From NCBI GenBank assembly GCA_029532415.1, contig JAQOTA010000071.1, positions 1,860,001 through 1,924,000 of the forward strand: 64,000 nucleotides of DNA, given 5' to 3'. This document shows, piece after piece, positions 1 through 12,435 of this stretch. A model generated the notes under the pieces. The model worked only from the letters and a program-made list of their open reading frames with translations. It was not told the origin of the DNA and searched no databases. The position numbers were made by a program, and so were the translations under genes. Every line of letters starts with the position of its first letter. The first letter of the stretch is position 1. This stretch comes from Marasmius tenuissimus (taxonomy: Eukaryota; Basidiomycota; Agaricomycetes; Agaricales; Marasmiaceae).

Positions 1-79
1 ATTACTGCGATTATGCGCCAGGCTTAGGCAAGTTAGACAGGGGTGAAAACTCTCTGAAACTGTGCTGGCTTTGACAGGG

Positions 80-87
80 TATATAAA
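80..87 (+). promoter_or_regulatory. TATA box of the UDP-glycosyltransferase gene
   Basis: The octamer TATATAAA lies about 53 nt before the ATG at 140. This is a normal distance for a fungal TATA-dependent start. No other upstream element could be recognised in the 79 bases before it. Confidence 0.6.
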
Positions 88-139
88 CCTCGAGTGATGC
101 GACCCAGAATCGCAGAACAAAACCAACCGAGGGCAAGCA

Positions 140-2063
140 ATGGCTCATATCCTTCTTCATGCAGTCCCATCATGGGGTCAGTGTCCGTTCTCTCCATCTT
201 TCTTGGACAAAGATCGAAGGTTTATGTTGCTCATCTGTTCTAGGACATAACAAACCATTAGTGGCGTTCATGGTTCTCCTTGCGGAAGCAGGCGATGATG
301 TTCGTGTAACTTCTTTCACCGGTGCATTGCATGCCCAAGTTATGCAGGAGCTTGCCAAAGTGCCTCAAGAGCGATTCGAAAAGGTTGCAAGCCGTATCAA
401 GTAAGCATATTGCGTCCCCTTTCCGGAGTCCTATAAACTTTTGACATTCGTCCGATCGTCGTCCGTTAGTGTCATAGATGTGGCAAGCTCTTCACACAGC
501 ATGTTCGACGCCCCTGGATTTGCGGAAGCGTTCAACGAACTCTATAGTGGATCCGGGAAAATAACTTGCCTGTCAAGCAAGAAAGTCTACACGAACTTAC
601 CCAGACCTGACATTGTGATACTTGATGTGCGTTCTGAGCTTCAGAGATTCAACTTTATCGGATACGCTTGGCTTATCTACACACGAACAGCCTGTATCCG
701 GCAAATATTCCGTGGAGGCGATCCGCAAAGTGGCTTCACCGAAGGAACTTCCTGTCTGGTCGTGGATGACCAGCTCACTTGGCGCTACAATGAGAGTATG
801 GGGGCCCAAACGCTACGGTGGCAGAGCCGAAGAATTAAAGGAAATCACCCGTCTAGAAGACCCAGCGGAAAGGACCGCGCGTGTCGTGAAGGTCAGTTCA
901 TATTCCTCCTCATCTTCGCCATTCTCCTGTATATCGAGACTGATTTTTGCTTTCCTAGATCTTGACGGACATGGACGACAAGGTTGTTTCTTTGCCCGGC
1001 TACCCCCCGGCCTTCACCTACGAGCTCAACCCTCAAGAGGTCCATTTCCCGCTTGAACTTCCCGCCTCTGCATTTTTGATTGGGTACAAGTATATCTATG
1101 AGACTGAAGGGTACATCTCTGTGACTACTTCGATACTGGAGGCAGAAGTGACGGACGCGTGGAGGGAGCATTTGTCGAGTCTTGGGAAGGAGGTTTATGA
1201 AGTTGGGTTTGTCGCCTCCACAATCGAGAGCTCGAAAGAACAAGGTGACCCGGAGGTGATGAATTTCTTGGAAAAGATGCAAAAGGAGCACGGAGAGAAG
1301 TCAGTTGGATATGTGAGTGTCGAAACTCATAATCCGTCTTGTACGGACTCTAACGATAACACCTTGGTAGATTTCGTTTGGTTCCGTATAGTGGCCAGGA
1401 GACCCGGAAAAGCTCTTCGCCGTGATTGATGAGCTTATTGAAAACAGGTCTCCATTCCTCATCGCTAACCCGTCATTTGCGCCCATCCATACTCTCCCGG
1501 AAAATGTCGTGAAAAAAATCAATGACTCCGGAGTCGGTCTCGCCACAAAATGGGCACCCCAAGACGCCATTCTTCAGCACCCCGCTATAGAATGGTTTCT
1601 GACCCACGGGGGATGGAATGGAACGCAGGAAGGTGTCAAGTATAAGGTTCCGATGTAAGTTATAGTTCTGTCCATCCATCATGATCACGGTGTTTGACTA
1701 GACGAATGCCGCCCCGGTAGGATTTTCTGGCCTGTATTGGGGGACCAGCCATTGAACGCCTCCCTTCTCTCTGTCAAACTTCAGGCTGGGTTCGAGCTCA
1801 TAGCCGTACGTGGTGGTGCGGGAGCGAAGCGACCCGCGAGATTCACAGAAGGTCAACCTGATCCCCTGTTTACCGTCGACGCGGCCCGTAGCGAGTTCAA
1901 GGACGTATTGAAAAAGGTTAGGGGAGCGGAGGGTGCAGCTGTCCGTAACAATCTTTTGCGACTCAGTACCGAGGTCGGAAAACTCTGGGGCGATGAAGGA
2001 CAATCCCGACAGGAGTTTGATAAGTTCGTAAAGAAACACGTATTTCGTGGCAGGAACCTATGA
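140..2063 (+). CDS. UDP-glycosyltransferase (GT1 family), interrupted by one in-frame TAG
   Basis: GT1 enzymes transfer a sugar from a UDP-sugar to a small lipophilic acceptor in the cytosol. The model has about seven exons and ~515 codons, the usual length. It starts MAHILLHAVPSWG at 140, with the next exon reading on as HNKPLVAFMVLLAEAG, the N-terminal acceptor-binding loop. The C-terminal half carries the donor-binding signature KWAPQDAILQHPAIEWFLTH followed by GGWNG and an Glu-Gly pair. The exon at 1371 reads ISFGSV, then TAG at 1389-1391, then WPGDPEKLF in the same frame. The family has a sense codon at this point. Splicing the stop out would remove the conserved WPxDPEK segment. Everything downstream to RGRNL-stop at 2061 is well preserved. 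Either this is a very recent pseudogene, a sequencing error, or the protein ends early without its sugar-donor site. Family assignment is firm; function of this copy is doubtful. Confidence 0.85.
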
Positions 2064-2473
2064 AGGGTTTTTGGTGTGTCGATTGCGTTGAATGTGTATA
2101 ATACGGAGATTTGGGGCACTTAGACGCGGAAAAATAATTTAGCAAGTAGCCTAGCCGCTCGGTGGTGTCATTCGGAAATCAAGTGATCAGACGTTCGTAC
2201 TTATCTATTAGTTGTGAAGTCGCCCATGAACGGTTGACTCCCGTCCCACCACATTTGGTTTGATTAGAGGTGTATTCCAAGTGTATACGGTTCCAGCACA
2301 GTACAACAGGTAAAATAGTACAAAACGAAGTTGATCTTGCGATGAGGAGAGGGGAATACAATAAGAAAGAGAACTACAAGGACGGAAATTACAAGTTACA
2401 TGCATAAACATAGGGATACCGAAACGCCTCCATCTAAGACGACTGGGATTTTTGGTGGTGTGCCGAGATGCTA
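2064..2473. other. Intergenic, convergent 3' ends
   Basis: This 410-base stretch lies between the 3' end of the glycosyltransferase gene (plus) and the 3' end of the Zn2Cys6 factor (minus). The short ORFs in it are not supported. It presumably holds both polyadenylation regions, but no motif was clear enough to call. Confidence 0.5.
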
Positions 2474-5400
2474 CTATGACTGCGCCGCGTTGTACTGCGG
2501 TTGACCGTACATCATCTGAGCATCATTCTGGAAGTTGTATTGAGCTAGCCAGCTCATCCCTGTGCATCACATACAGCGTTAATACACCGGGATATATGGC
2601 ATGTAATAGAAAGCATACCTGGAACCTGCCATTGTTGGTTAGGGTCCGACAGCGACTGCTGCATATTCATAGACATGCTCTGTATCATCTCCTCGTCCGT
2701 TAACGGCGCCGCCGGCGCTGTACTTGCTGTAAAGTAATCATTCAAGCCCAAATTCATGTCCAACGCATTAGTGTCGTATTGAGAGGACGACCCAGCTCCC
2801 ATGTTGAACGATGATGGCGGAGGAGCAAATGGATCGGCGTTGCCGTTTGGTGGGGCAAATTGATCAAAAGACATGGCCTCGTGGGAAGCAGGAGGAGACA
2901 ACGAATGAGTCGTTGAAGGAGAGGGGTGGTTACTCGCACTGCCGTTGCCGGTGCCTGCGATTTGATTGGAATGATTCGAAATGTCCATTGAAGATGATGT
3001 GGCTGAAGTAGGAGATCTTTTTGTACTCCTGCGTCGTGAGACATCTCCTCCCGAGGTTACCAAGGGGGAGGCCAGGAGGTTCTTCAGGAACTTGGCATAC
3101 ATTTTTGGACCATACCTCTCGTCCATGCCAACCTGAGGGGAGCCCAGGTAGTTAATTGTGCTCTGGACGCGTTGAAGGATCTCAGCGCGGGCAGCATCGT
3201 CGATATGAGGGGCAAATTTGGGCTGGAGAATCTTGACAAGGAAGGCGGCCGCGAATACGATGAATACACTTTGTGCATCTGGACCGTGTCGAACGTAGAT
3301 CCCTGATGGTTTCGTACTGATCGTTAGATTTCTAATCATAACTAACGGGAACTTGAGAATACGCACATGAGTTTTCCCGATTATTGTAGTCAACCACAGC
3401 GGTTATAACATCGGTGGCTGCCGATAGACAACGCATCAAGAACGATTTCTCATTCTGATTGTTGTTAGCGTTCTTCCCGAAGGCATGTTGGAATCCATAC
3501 GACAATGCAATAAGTCGTGAATAACTGTATGCGAGCTTGAGTAAGCCGATGCGGAAGACACCCTGAGGATCTTGCATGTCCACGTTGGCATGCAGGATCG
3601 GCCACCATTTTTGCTGCAGCTGCTGGAGCTCCTCGTCTGTGTTAATCGCGAGTTCTTCGAAGTTGAGATCCTGTCACCACATGAAACCTATGAGTTTGAT
3701 CGTCTCGACTGGGTTCCGGAGTTACGTACCTTGTTCAACCCCGTAGGATGGGTAGGATCAGAGTAGATCGTCTCTATAAACTTACCCATGATCTTCAACT
3801 CCGCATTGTAGCAAGAGATGTGGATGTCGAAGTTCTTCATGTTGTGGTCAGAGCTCGACCACCAGTTCTCCGAATGGTTCGCCATAAAGTCGATAGAACT
3901 TATAATAGGCCGTTTGCCGTACTGGGAGCTGGTCGAGCGGTCAAGGTTGAAACAGTTCAGCCAGACTCTTGTTCGATTGAGTTGCTCTCTGGCGTGAACT
4001 TCGTTATGGGGTTTGGCGGTCGGAGGAAGATGAAGGTTTAGCTCAATAGCGACGCTACATAACATATCAGTCGAACAGTCTCGTACTGCATTGATCAATA
4101 CTCACCGGATGGCCAAGCCGAGATACATATACGACCGTGAATCTTCATACCGCTTGAAAGGGGCTGGGTACAAGCTCATGAGCATGTACGCCATGCACAT
4201 CTCCACGTTCTTCTGGCCACCGATCAATGAACTGCCAGCCGCAAGTTGTGCGTAAGACATCGCCTGTGAGTACAGCTCGGGTTTTTTGGTGTAAAACCTC
4301 GATGCGATGGCACAGATGACCGTGAATAAGAAGGGACTACGATGGACTGTCCTTTGCGCCGTGTACAGCACCGGGTCAACCAGAGAAACCGAAGGATTGA
4401 TGGTATCGAAGAACCTATTAACAGGTGTGAGTGATTCAATAACAGCGACTTCATCTGCAGACGCACAGAGTGAAGAGTGCCTCGGCCTCGGTTGGGGAAA
4501 CGACACCCCTCACTAAGATAGCAGGGGCTTGGGGCGGGATGTTGACATGTGTCCGTTTTGTATCCGTTGAAGGGCCTTGAAAAATGTGAGAGGAATCAAA
4601 GCAGAAGACAGAGATTCCTCACTAGCTTTGAAGAAGTGGGCATTGGCGAGACCGGTGTCATGTTCCTCGCCGTTTTCCGCACTCACGCCAGGTACTTCAG
4701 GCTCTGTGCTATTGCCTCTCTGCCCCTTCAAGGTCATCTTCGCCATTAATCCGAAAGGTGCAGCCTCGCTGGGTATTGTGGCAAGCTCGGTGCCAAAATC
4801 GCGTTTCCTCTGCAAAAGACTGCCGTTACTCGAGGTGGAATCTCTTCGGCTGCGGGTTCGGGACCTCCGTCTCGCAATATCGGGATGCAGCTTGGGACTT
4901 GACCCGTCTGAGTCGACGACGGCTATCTCGTAAGTATCAGCGTCGTCATCTTCGTCGTCCTCAAAAACGCCCTCATCCTCGCTGGGGGAGTCTTCCGGAT
5001 CCTCTTTGACAATATACTTCTTGGGCATGCCCCCACCAAGACCGATGAAGCCGCCGAATTCGGCTAGTGACTCTCGTGCCTTGACGATCCAATCTTCGAC
5101 AACCTTATTTTTCTCCGCACTCATTCCGTTAGAGGGCTCATCGAAGTATGAGCCTGATGAGGGCGAAAGGATGGGTGGAGAGGATGTTCCAGAAACGATA
5201 TCGGAGGCAGATGAGTTCGGGACGTTCTTCTTAGACTCCCCTGCCCCAGCCAATTGGGACATGAGCTTGTCAATCGTCTCTGCCTGTTTTTGGATTTCAG
5301 CAAGGAGGTGTTCGCGTTTCCTATGGCCCAACGTGAGTATAGAGTATGACTGGATTGTGGATTGGACTCACGGCGGTGTTCTTCGCTTCTTTCTTCCGGG

Positions 5401-6165
5401 TATCATGCATTCATGGCCACCGTTCAAGCACCGCTTGCAGGGATCTGTGTCGGTCTTGAACTCGCATCGAACCTTCAGGCTTTTACAGCGCGAACAAGCA
5501 CCCCTTGAGATGAACTGGAGTCAACAAAAGACGACAACGGAAGCATTTGTCACTCACGTCTTGCCCTTCTGGTTGTCCTTGTGCTCACCCTTGCCGCCTT
5601 CAATGACATCGTCTGCGACATCATCAAACTGAGCATCTGGACGAGGCCGCTTGGTTGGAGGCTGTAGATGTACATTGGTAGGTGACGAGTAGTATGACTG
5701 CGGGACGTGCGACGATTGATTGTGGCTCTCATCGTAATTTGTCATTGGCAGATTGTAGAGCGTTGTATTCGGGCTGGGGGTCTGATCAAACCCATTTGTC
5801 TGTGTAGGTGAGGCCGAGAAATTGAATGTCTGTGAGTTTGGTGCATTTGGATAAGAGCCCGGGGGTATCGACAATGTTGAGTTGAGCGATTGACTGTTGG
5901 AGAAGGACGTGTGGGGCGAGTGATTTGGGCTGTAGCGCTGCTGCTGCTGAGGGCTCTCAACCGCATAGCCCGCGTTGTTCTGCTGAACATTAGGGAGATA
6001 TAGGTTATTGTGATTAGGCGAACGAGTAGGATACTGTGTGCTGGTTGAAAAGCCTGGAAACTGAGAGGAGGAATAAGGTGCCTGGGACTGTGAGAAAGAC
6101 TGCTGGCCATGCTGAGCATAGTTGCCATTAGGATATCCCTGCTCGCCGTTATTCCAATTGGACAT
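2474..6165 (-). CDS. Zn2Cys6 fungal-specific transcription factor, PriB-like
   Basis: A nuclear DNA-binding regulator of about 1,000-1,100 aa in roughly eight exons. The start is the ATG at 6165 (MSNWNNGEQG); the longer frame upstream begins with TTG. Residues 1-200 are rich in Gln, Asn, Ser and Pro. Next comes the binuclear zinc cluster, CSRCKSLKVRC then a second half with CKRC and GGHEC, formed by joining an exon ending QKGKT to one beginning GACSRC. A basic linker GRKKRR and a coiled-coil segment KREHLLAEIQKQ follow, typical of dimerising zinc-cluster factors. After an acidic Ser/Glu-rich region comes the fungal-specific transcription-factor domain, with SPFLFTVICAIASRFY and YMLMSLYPAPFKRYEDSRSY. 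The C-terminus is a Ser/Pro/Asn/Gln-rich tail ending NAAQS after a last small exon. The order of domains resembles the PriB group of Agaricomycetes. Target genes cannot be read from the sequence. A GTAAGT site near 6293 suggests an intron in the 5' leader. Confidence 0.9.
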
Positions 6166-7300
6166 GATGGTGGTCAAGAGGGAAAAGAGATAAACTAAGC
6201 AGTCTAGTGAATGAAAGGCTATAGATGGTCAGCAATTGATCCACAATAACTATAAACCAGGGCAAAGCCAAGTCAGGACTTACGTTCTCACAACGTCCGG
6301 CGCGATTGACAGTCCCCTCGTAAATCGATTTGATAGCGAGCGGAGAGATTTAGGGAAAGAAACGGCAGAACCCTCATTCTAAGCATTCAATCGAGTTCCC
6401 TTTTATTTCTGGAGGCATTCATGTCCAGGTCTTGTCACAGATGCCAATTTCGACCGGAGCTGTGCTAATACCCTAAGGCTGTGTACCACGTGCCTGACAT
6501 ATCCCGCTGGTGGCTGTGGCCTCCCTCTCCTCCTCAACACCTTCAGTGTTCTGGAAAGCTTGTCCTGTGCTAGCTTGTGTACTCCTTCTGCCTCGAGGCC
6601 CTTTACACACACAGCTATCGTCATAGCTGACAGTACTCTTTTCTCCTCAGAAGATCGTGACGACAATTCATTCCAAACTTCCTACCGATTTGGCGAGGGT
6701 TTTTCCGCGCTCAGTTATATTACATCTTTCTCGGCCCACGAGACGCACATGGTTGAGCGGTACGATCCTATATGATAGTCCCCGTCCTACAGCCGCTCGC
6801 TGCCCCCTTGTAGATCTTGATGGATTCCGGTAATGTATCTGATACCGTTCTGAACTTAGCTCACCAGAGATCCATATGTTGCAGGTAAATCCCGATGACC
6901 TCTATGGTACATATAACCTGACGCGAGACGCAATTCGACATCCTGTGCGTCCTGGTCCGCCGTCAACGTATCTGCCGTTAGCTAATTGTGCACTGTGCAT
7001 TGAAAGCTAGGGTTGTCCTGAATTCACGGGTTCAGGGAAGCGTAAAGCCGTCGGACCCGTGTTCTTCAACCACATTGCATCGGGCGCTCTCTGAGGTTCC
7101 CTCGTTCGGAATCCTACTATTTTTTCCATGCTTTTCAACACGTCATTCATCGACCCGGACTCCATGAGTTGAGTGACCGCGCACAGCGGATACCCTGATC
7201 ACCTCTCCGGATCCTCAAGCTTACCTCTCAAACACTTGCTAGCGGCTGACCTTGAACTTAACCATACGAGTCGACTTCACATACATTTGAACATACACAA
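6166..7300. other. 5' leader and upstream region of the Zn2Cys6 gene
   Basis: This is the upstream side of the minus-strand regulator. It contains a GTAAGT donor on the minus strand near 6293, which could begin a leader intron. The short ORFs at 6403-6775 have no recognisable product. I see no other gene. Confidence 0.4.
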
Positions 7301-8750
7301 CTCCCGATGTCCTCGCTGCGCTCATGGCTCTCCATAATCCGATACTTTCGTTCCCTGTACAAAAAGAAAAGCAACTGACCTTGTTAGCTGACAGTGATTG
7401 ATGACGCCATCTATTATATCACAGCTCTGGCTCTACGCATAGGATTAAACGGCGTTGACAGTAGCCATTCAACAAAACCAGTCCCAGCTCAACCTATAGC
7501 CACATGAAGCGCGGACGTCTCGGAACGCTTTTGCAAGCCTCCGGCTCTGGACTTTCAGTGACAAGCCCGCTCCTTTGGGCACTACTGACTCAAAGACTGG
7601 ACCCTCATTTTCGATGACCACCACACCCGGACCCCCAACTTCCACAGATCCTGTCCAAAGTTCAAGACGACATTTCATCCGCAAGTCATCTATTGAGTAC
7701 ATACCTCGATTCTCCCATCCCTCACCCCACGAGCGGCTAAATTCCCTATCCGATTCCAAACGTACAGCCTCGGCCAAGCCTACAGGCTCTTCAGTGTGCG
7801 TACTACACGTATCGTTACAGCGGAATATACTCCTTTCTGGGTCGCCCCTCTCCCGCCCTGTAGTTTCCTATTTCAGTCCTCGGTTTCCCGAATTACCCCG
7901 CTCATCAGTCACTGGTCACCCTTCGGTTCTGTGAATTCGACACGGACTACCTGCGGGGTTTAGGCCATCAGTACACTTGACACTTCTCGAAGATCCCGTA
8001 TCACCTCCAAGAAGGCTTGAGTACGACGGATGCGCACCTAACAAGCGTCCACCTGGGGATTCTATCTTCCCCTTGGCCACCAAACTCCAGACCGGGGAAA
8101 CCCCTGGAGGTTTCAGTAATCCTTTGTCCATGTCCTCCTTTCAGCCTTCTTTATGGATTTAATGAGGATTCACGCCCACACAGCATCAGCTCATTCTGGC
8201 TGTCGAGACTCGACATGGTAGGACAAAGCGCATAGCCGCGCTTGCGCCCCGCTCGATGTCAGTTTTGATGCATCAACGCTTGGGAAAAGTTATGACAGTA
8301 TCACTGTTTCGCTACGCAGGCTGAGAGGCCTCATATATTTGATAGCACCCGAAGCGAATCGACGATGCCCCATCTCGCGCTTGCTGTCAATCAACTCGAT
8401 ATATCGAAGGCTACGGTCGGGTGGGCATCCGAAATCCGATATACGGTTTCAAGTATTTCAGAGCCCGCCGAGAACGTTCTAGAGTGAGTGGCGTCCTACC
8501 AACCACTGTTAGAACCAATTCGAGAGCTGATTGCAATGCCACTCTCCATAAGCTCGACGTAAATCCAACATGAAGTCCTGATGCCAATGGAACCTTCTCA
8601 GACCTCACCTCACAGCCATAAATCTTCGATTTCTGGGCGTTGATGTAAGTAGGTATCCCAAAGGTACGCTTCCAAGGGCGTGATATCTTCATGCTCCCAC
8701 GCTATTGACCATCTCCCGCTTTCAAGAATCAAACCACTGATGGACGCTCG
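7301..8750 (+). other. Coding-like patches, gene not resolved
   Basis: Several plus-strand segments have protein-like composition: from 7307 (MSSLRSWLSIIRYFRSLY), 7575-7790 (Ser/Thr/Pro-rich) and 7977-8160 (Pro/Gly-rich, DPVSPPRRLEYDGCAP). Possible GT-AG introns lie between them, but no chain of joins kept one frame open throughout. No domain is recognisable. It may be an unannotated lineage-specific gene or a relic. Confidence 0.25.
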
Positions 8751-9127
8751 ATTGCTGTGAGTGGGAAGTAGAGATGGCATTTGGCGGGCGCCCAACAGCA
8801 TTCTCCCTAGCACGGAGGCTCTTGGAGAAGTGAGTTCTCCCCTCAACGCTTGGCTACCCCTGATGAGATACTGGGCACGCTTCCCTGAAAGTCATTCCAA
8901 ATGAAGTTCATGCATCCATCAAACGCCAGTGTACCAGCCCACCCCCAAATTGAAAAACGGAGGCGATCCGTGCATCGTCTACGAGGAACATCTATATTCT
9001 AGCCAAAGATACTTCACTTCGACTAAGCTGTGTGGCCTCTAGTGGCTAGACGTTGCTTCTGTATTGGGTCGAATACGCCTGCCTACTCGATGCGAGGCAA
9101 AAAATTGTCGTCGGGTGATGAACATAC

Positions 9128-9401
9128 TTGAAGGGTGTGCCTCTTTGTGGGTTCTATCAACGCACTCTTCCCTTGTGGGCAGCATGGTCGTCACTCTTTC
9201 GAAGGCGACTTGGACATGGCCTACCAGATCTCATCCTGAGATTATTGGGAGCGCACACGACTTCAGTGAGGAAGTTCAAACTCGGTGTCCACCTTGAGCG
9301 CGAGGGCGAATGGTCAGAAGTGGCGAGATTGAACGATGATCATATGGATGGTTCCTTGTTCCTCGAAGGAGTCAGCCAGGGCGACGTATGTAGTGGCCCC
9401 C
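9128..9401 (+). pseudogene. Exon-like relic, unknown family
   Basis: An open stretch reads RRRLGHGLPDLILRLLGAHT and continues with SEVARLNDDHMDGSLFLEG up to a GTATGT donor at about 9387. The leucine spacing is reminiscent of the LRR-like parts of basidiomycete F-box proteins. No compatible upstream or downstream exon is found, and a nearby ORF (9753-9998) is only weakly protein-like. I treat it as a possible gene remnant rather than a gene. Confidence 0.25.
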
Positions 9402-10528
9402 TGTAAGCTACTTGCACATTGCACCTTTTCCTGGTGACAGCACTAGATTGTCAGCATGCAGCGCTACAAGAGCCCATGATCTCCGCCGATGGTGCTATAT
9501 TGCTCCGCTAGAACGGAGGTGGCATTGATAGCGAACTGTATTGATCGTTCCGAGGTGAGAAGCCCCCCACCCCGGATACTATCAATCCGGTCCCTAGGTG
9601 TCCTCTTCATGTTGCAATGTAAGCCCCCATCGAATGATTTTCTAGCAAATTGAGGGACCTTGGTGCACTGGATGGCTGCCGAAGCGCTGACGCTTGATAC
9701 CAGAAACCCTCTTCCCGATTGCAAGATGGCCCGCTGACTGATTGGCTGAACCATGAACCAGGGACGCCTTTCCATCGTACATATAGTGATCGAATCCAAG
9801 GCACTCCTGGCGCATGTCGGTTTAGAATGCGATTATGTGGAGCTATCTGAGGACACATTTGATTTCCCTAGTTTGACAATACTCGTCGCTACGGGGCTCT
9901 CACCCAGCAAGAAGGGCAAGGTACTTTTCAGAGGATCCAGACGTATCCATCCTACTTATGGGCCTTACGTTCACTCCCATCTGCGTGTTGATATGTAGAA
10001 CGACTTAGGCATCGTTCTATGCATCATAATGCTGGGGGATAGAACCCCTAAATCTGTCTGTTGCCAAAGGCTCAGCACCCTCGAAAGTTCAGTGAATTGA
10101 AGGACAGGCCACCGTCTGCACCAGGTTCGGGCCGGATGCATCGATCCTTAAATGATTCATGCCAGCCTGCTTTGCAAGACGCGTATCGATTTGTATCTCA
10201 CCTGGCAGATACGGCGGCAGGCCTGAAAAGTTGAGGGCGTGCCTCGGGTGTACATACGTTCGGCATTTCAAAATATTGCCGGCGCAAACTGCTGTGTGGC
10301 TGCGCAGCCCAATCTTCGAGCCTCCCACCATCGCTGCGGTTCTGTTTCTCACTTAAACGCCTTCAGACGCCGTCGGTAGAGGCACATTCTCGACAACAAA
10401 CAACTGGGGAATCTCACGGTATGCTCTTTAGGCTCTTGCCTCTTTGACACGACTAATAGATACAATATGTAATCAGACTTCAGGATCTAAGTTTACAGCT
10501 TGCCGGTCTACCACCATCACAGTAGAAG
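9402..10528. other. Gene-poor region upstream of VPS74
   Basis: Nothing recognisable is seen apart from short unsupported ORFs. The last few hundred bases before 10529 must contain the VPS74 promoter. No TATA-like site is evident near the start. Confidence 0.4.
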
Positions 10529-11950
10529 ATGTCCTCAGCTGGTCTTTCTCGACGCCGTGTAGGCAACAACTCTATCAGTGATGACTCAGGCGCAGCACCC
10601 GCTTCTTCCTCAAGACATTACGACGAAGACGATGCCAGACCGAAACCGACCTCTGGGTGAGTTCGCTTTCAGTAAATGCATCCCAATATTATTCGAATGA
10701 AAACCGTTTCTTAAGCCAGACGACACCCAGAACAATGACTGGTGGTCATGGTGGTTCGGCATTCGAGGGTGGAAACAGGATAGCGTTCGATCCACGAGAT
10801 TTGGAGGACGTTGGTGCTGAGGAGAAGAGGGTAGGAGGAAAAGTACCACGGTTGACGATACTAGAGGAGGTATTGCTCTTGGGTATCAAAGACAAGCAGG
10901 TGAGGACGTTGCTTCTGAATACATCCAACTATCTCAGATTGTGTCCAGGGATACCTATCTTTCTGGAACGACAACATTTCTTATGCTCTTAGAGGATGCA
11001 TACTCATGGAACTCGCGCTAAGAAGACGTATCGCCCTTGTAAAGGACCCAAATCGCAAAAGGCTTCCCCCCAGTGAGAGAATTGTTGAAGGTGCGGTGCA
11101 TCTGATACAAAGAATATAATCAATCAAACTCAACCAGACCGACACGTAAACAGTCCTGGATGACCGACAAACAGGAGAAACAATCCTTGATGAAGCGCTC
11201 AAGATGATGAAAGGACAGCAGGATCCGGTTGCGCAGGGCGGAGGAGGGGAGAAAATGAGTGTCAATAGCTGGATCGATCTCTTGAGCGGTGAGTTGGACC
11301 TGACGCCTTCCCCTCTCTGTCTTTTCTTAATCATATCACGCTCAGGTGAAACGTGGAATGTCCTCAAAATTGGATTCCAGCTTAAACAAGTCAGAGAGCG
11401 CCTTGCTAAAGGGCTCGTCGACAAGGGCATCCTCCGCACCGAAAAGCGAAATTTCTTGCTTTTTGATATGGCCACACACCCACTCGCCGACCACCGCGCA
11501 AAAGAAAACATCATAACTCGTGTCATTACTACCCTCACGTCCACCACCTCCGCTGTACCAGCCAGCGCGCTCGATAAAGAGGGTACTCAGTGTCGGGTGA
11601 TGAGAGCCGTTTGCCTTGTCTGCGCGGCATACACCGCGAGTGTCCTTGATAACGCGTTCGGCAGGCTAGGATACGAAGAACGGGAAGCGGCATTTGGGCG
11701 TGCCGATGATATTCTCGTGGAGTTTTCGTCCTGGCCTTTCGGAAGTGCCACAGGCATTGCCGATTCGGGACCAAAGAGGAAATACAGCAACAGGATTGCG
11801 ATGGGAAGCTCGGGAGATGGCTCTAGGGAGAGCATTCTAGGTTTCCTTTCCGATGTGAAGAAGGAGTCGGTGGGTGGAGAGGAGGACCTGGGCTTTGAGC
11901 TCATCGCAGGGGTCCTGGAAGTGTTGAGTAAACTGGATTCGTTGATTTGA
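10529..11950 (+). CDS. VPS74: VPS74 / GOLPH3 phosphatidylinositol-4-phosphate effector
   Basis: VPS74/GOLPH3 (GPP34 family) binds PI4P on Golgi membranes and retains glycosyltransferases in early Golgi cisternae by binding their cytosolic tails. The start at 10529 gives [14 protein letters not shown] with an unstructured basic N-terminus, as in the family. The conserved core follows: [19 protein letters not shown], then a segment reading [20 protein letters not shown], then [15 protein letters not shown]. The C-terminal part has [39 protein letters not shown] and [13 protein letters not shown]. The basic and aromatic PI4P-pocket region (W and R around the SFWNDN segment) appears intact. There are about six exons with small introns. 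It ends at TGA 11948-11950. The match to the family is clear across the whole length. Confidence 0.95.
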
Positions 11951-12435
11951 GGCGACATGGATCGTGAAAAGCTCGTGGGCTAGTGGGCGCGCGACCCCAG
12001 TCTGGCACCCTATCGATACTTCTACTCGCTCTGGCCTGGGTACCGACGACATCTTAGCTAGTCAGTTTATCTTTCGGCCACCCCACGAAGCATTAAAACA
12101 CCCTTTCTCCTCCCCCACATTTTTCCCTCCCGTTATTATTAGGACTAGTTCCCGTCATCAAACTCATGCTATGTCAGGTATAATATATTATTATCGTAAC
12201 AGGAATACAGGATACCCCCGAGGGTTCGGCTATGGCCGCGAATTGCGAATGTAGCCTAGATTCATCATACGCAGCTTCATCTGTGAGCGGGAGCTTGGAG
12301 GAGTTGGAGGAGTTGACGAAAAACTTCATTCAATTGGCGGACACGTTAGCAGATATAGTACAAAAGTTGTGTCGGTAGGCGGAATAAGAGAGGTAAGTAT
12401 AGCAATCCCTCGCCGTGGGCATCAGGCGCGCCCAC
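11951..12435. other. Intergenic, convergent 3' ends
   Basis: This 485-base stretch separates the 3' ends of VPS74 (plus) and the CoA-transferase family III gene (minus). An AT-rich segment near 12180-12200 may belong to a polyadenylation region. No gene is seen. Confidence 0.4.

Noticed and set aside
1301..1570. Minus-strand frame over the glycosyltransferase stop
   Set aside because: It is antisense to the conserved UGT exon and has no features of its own.
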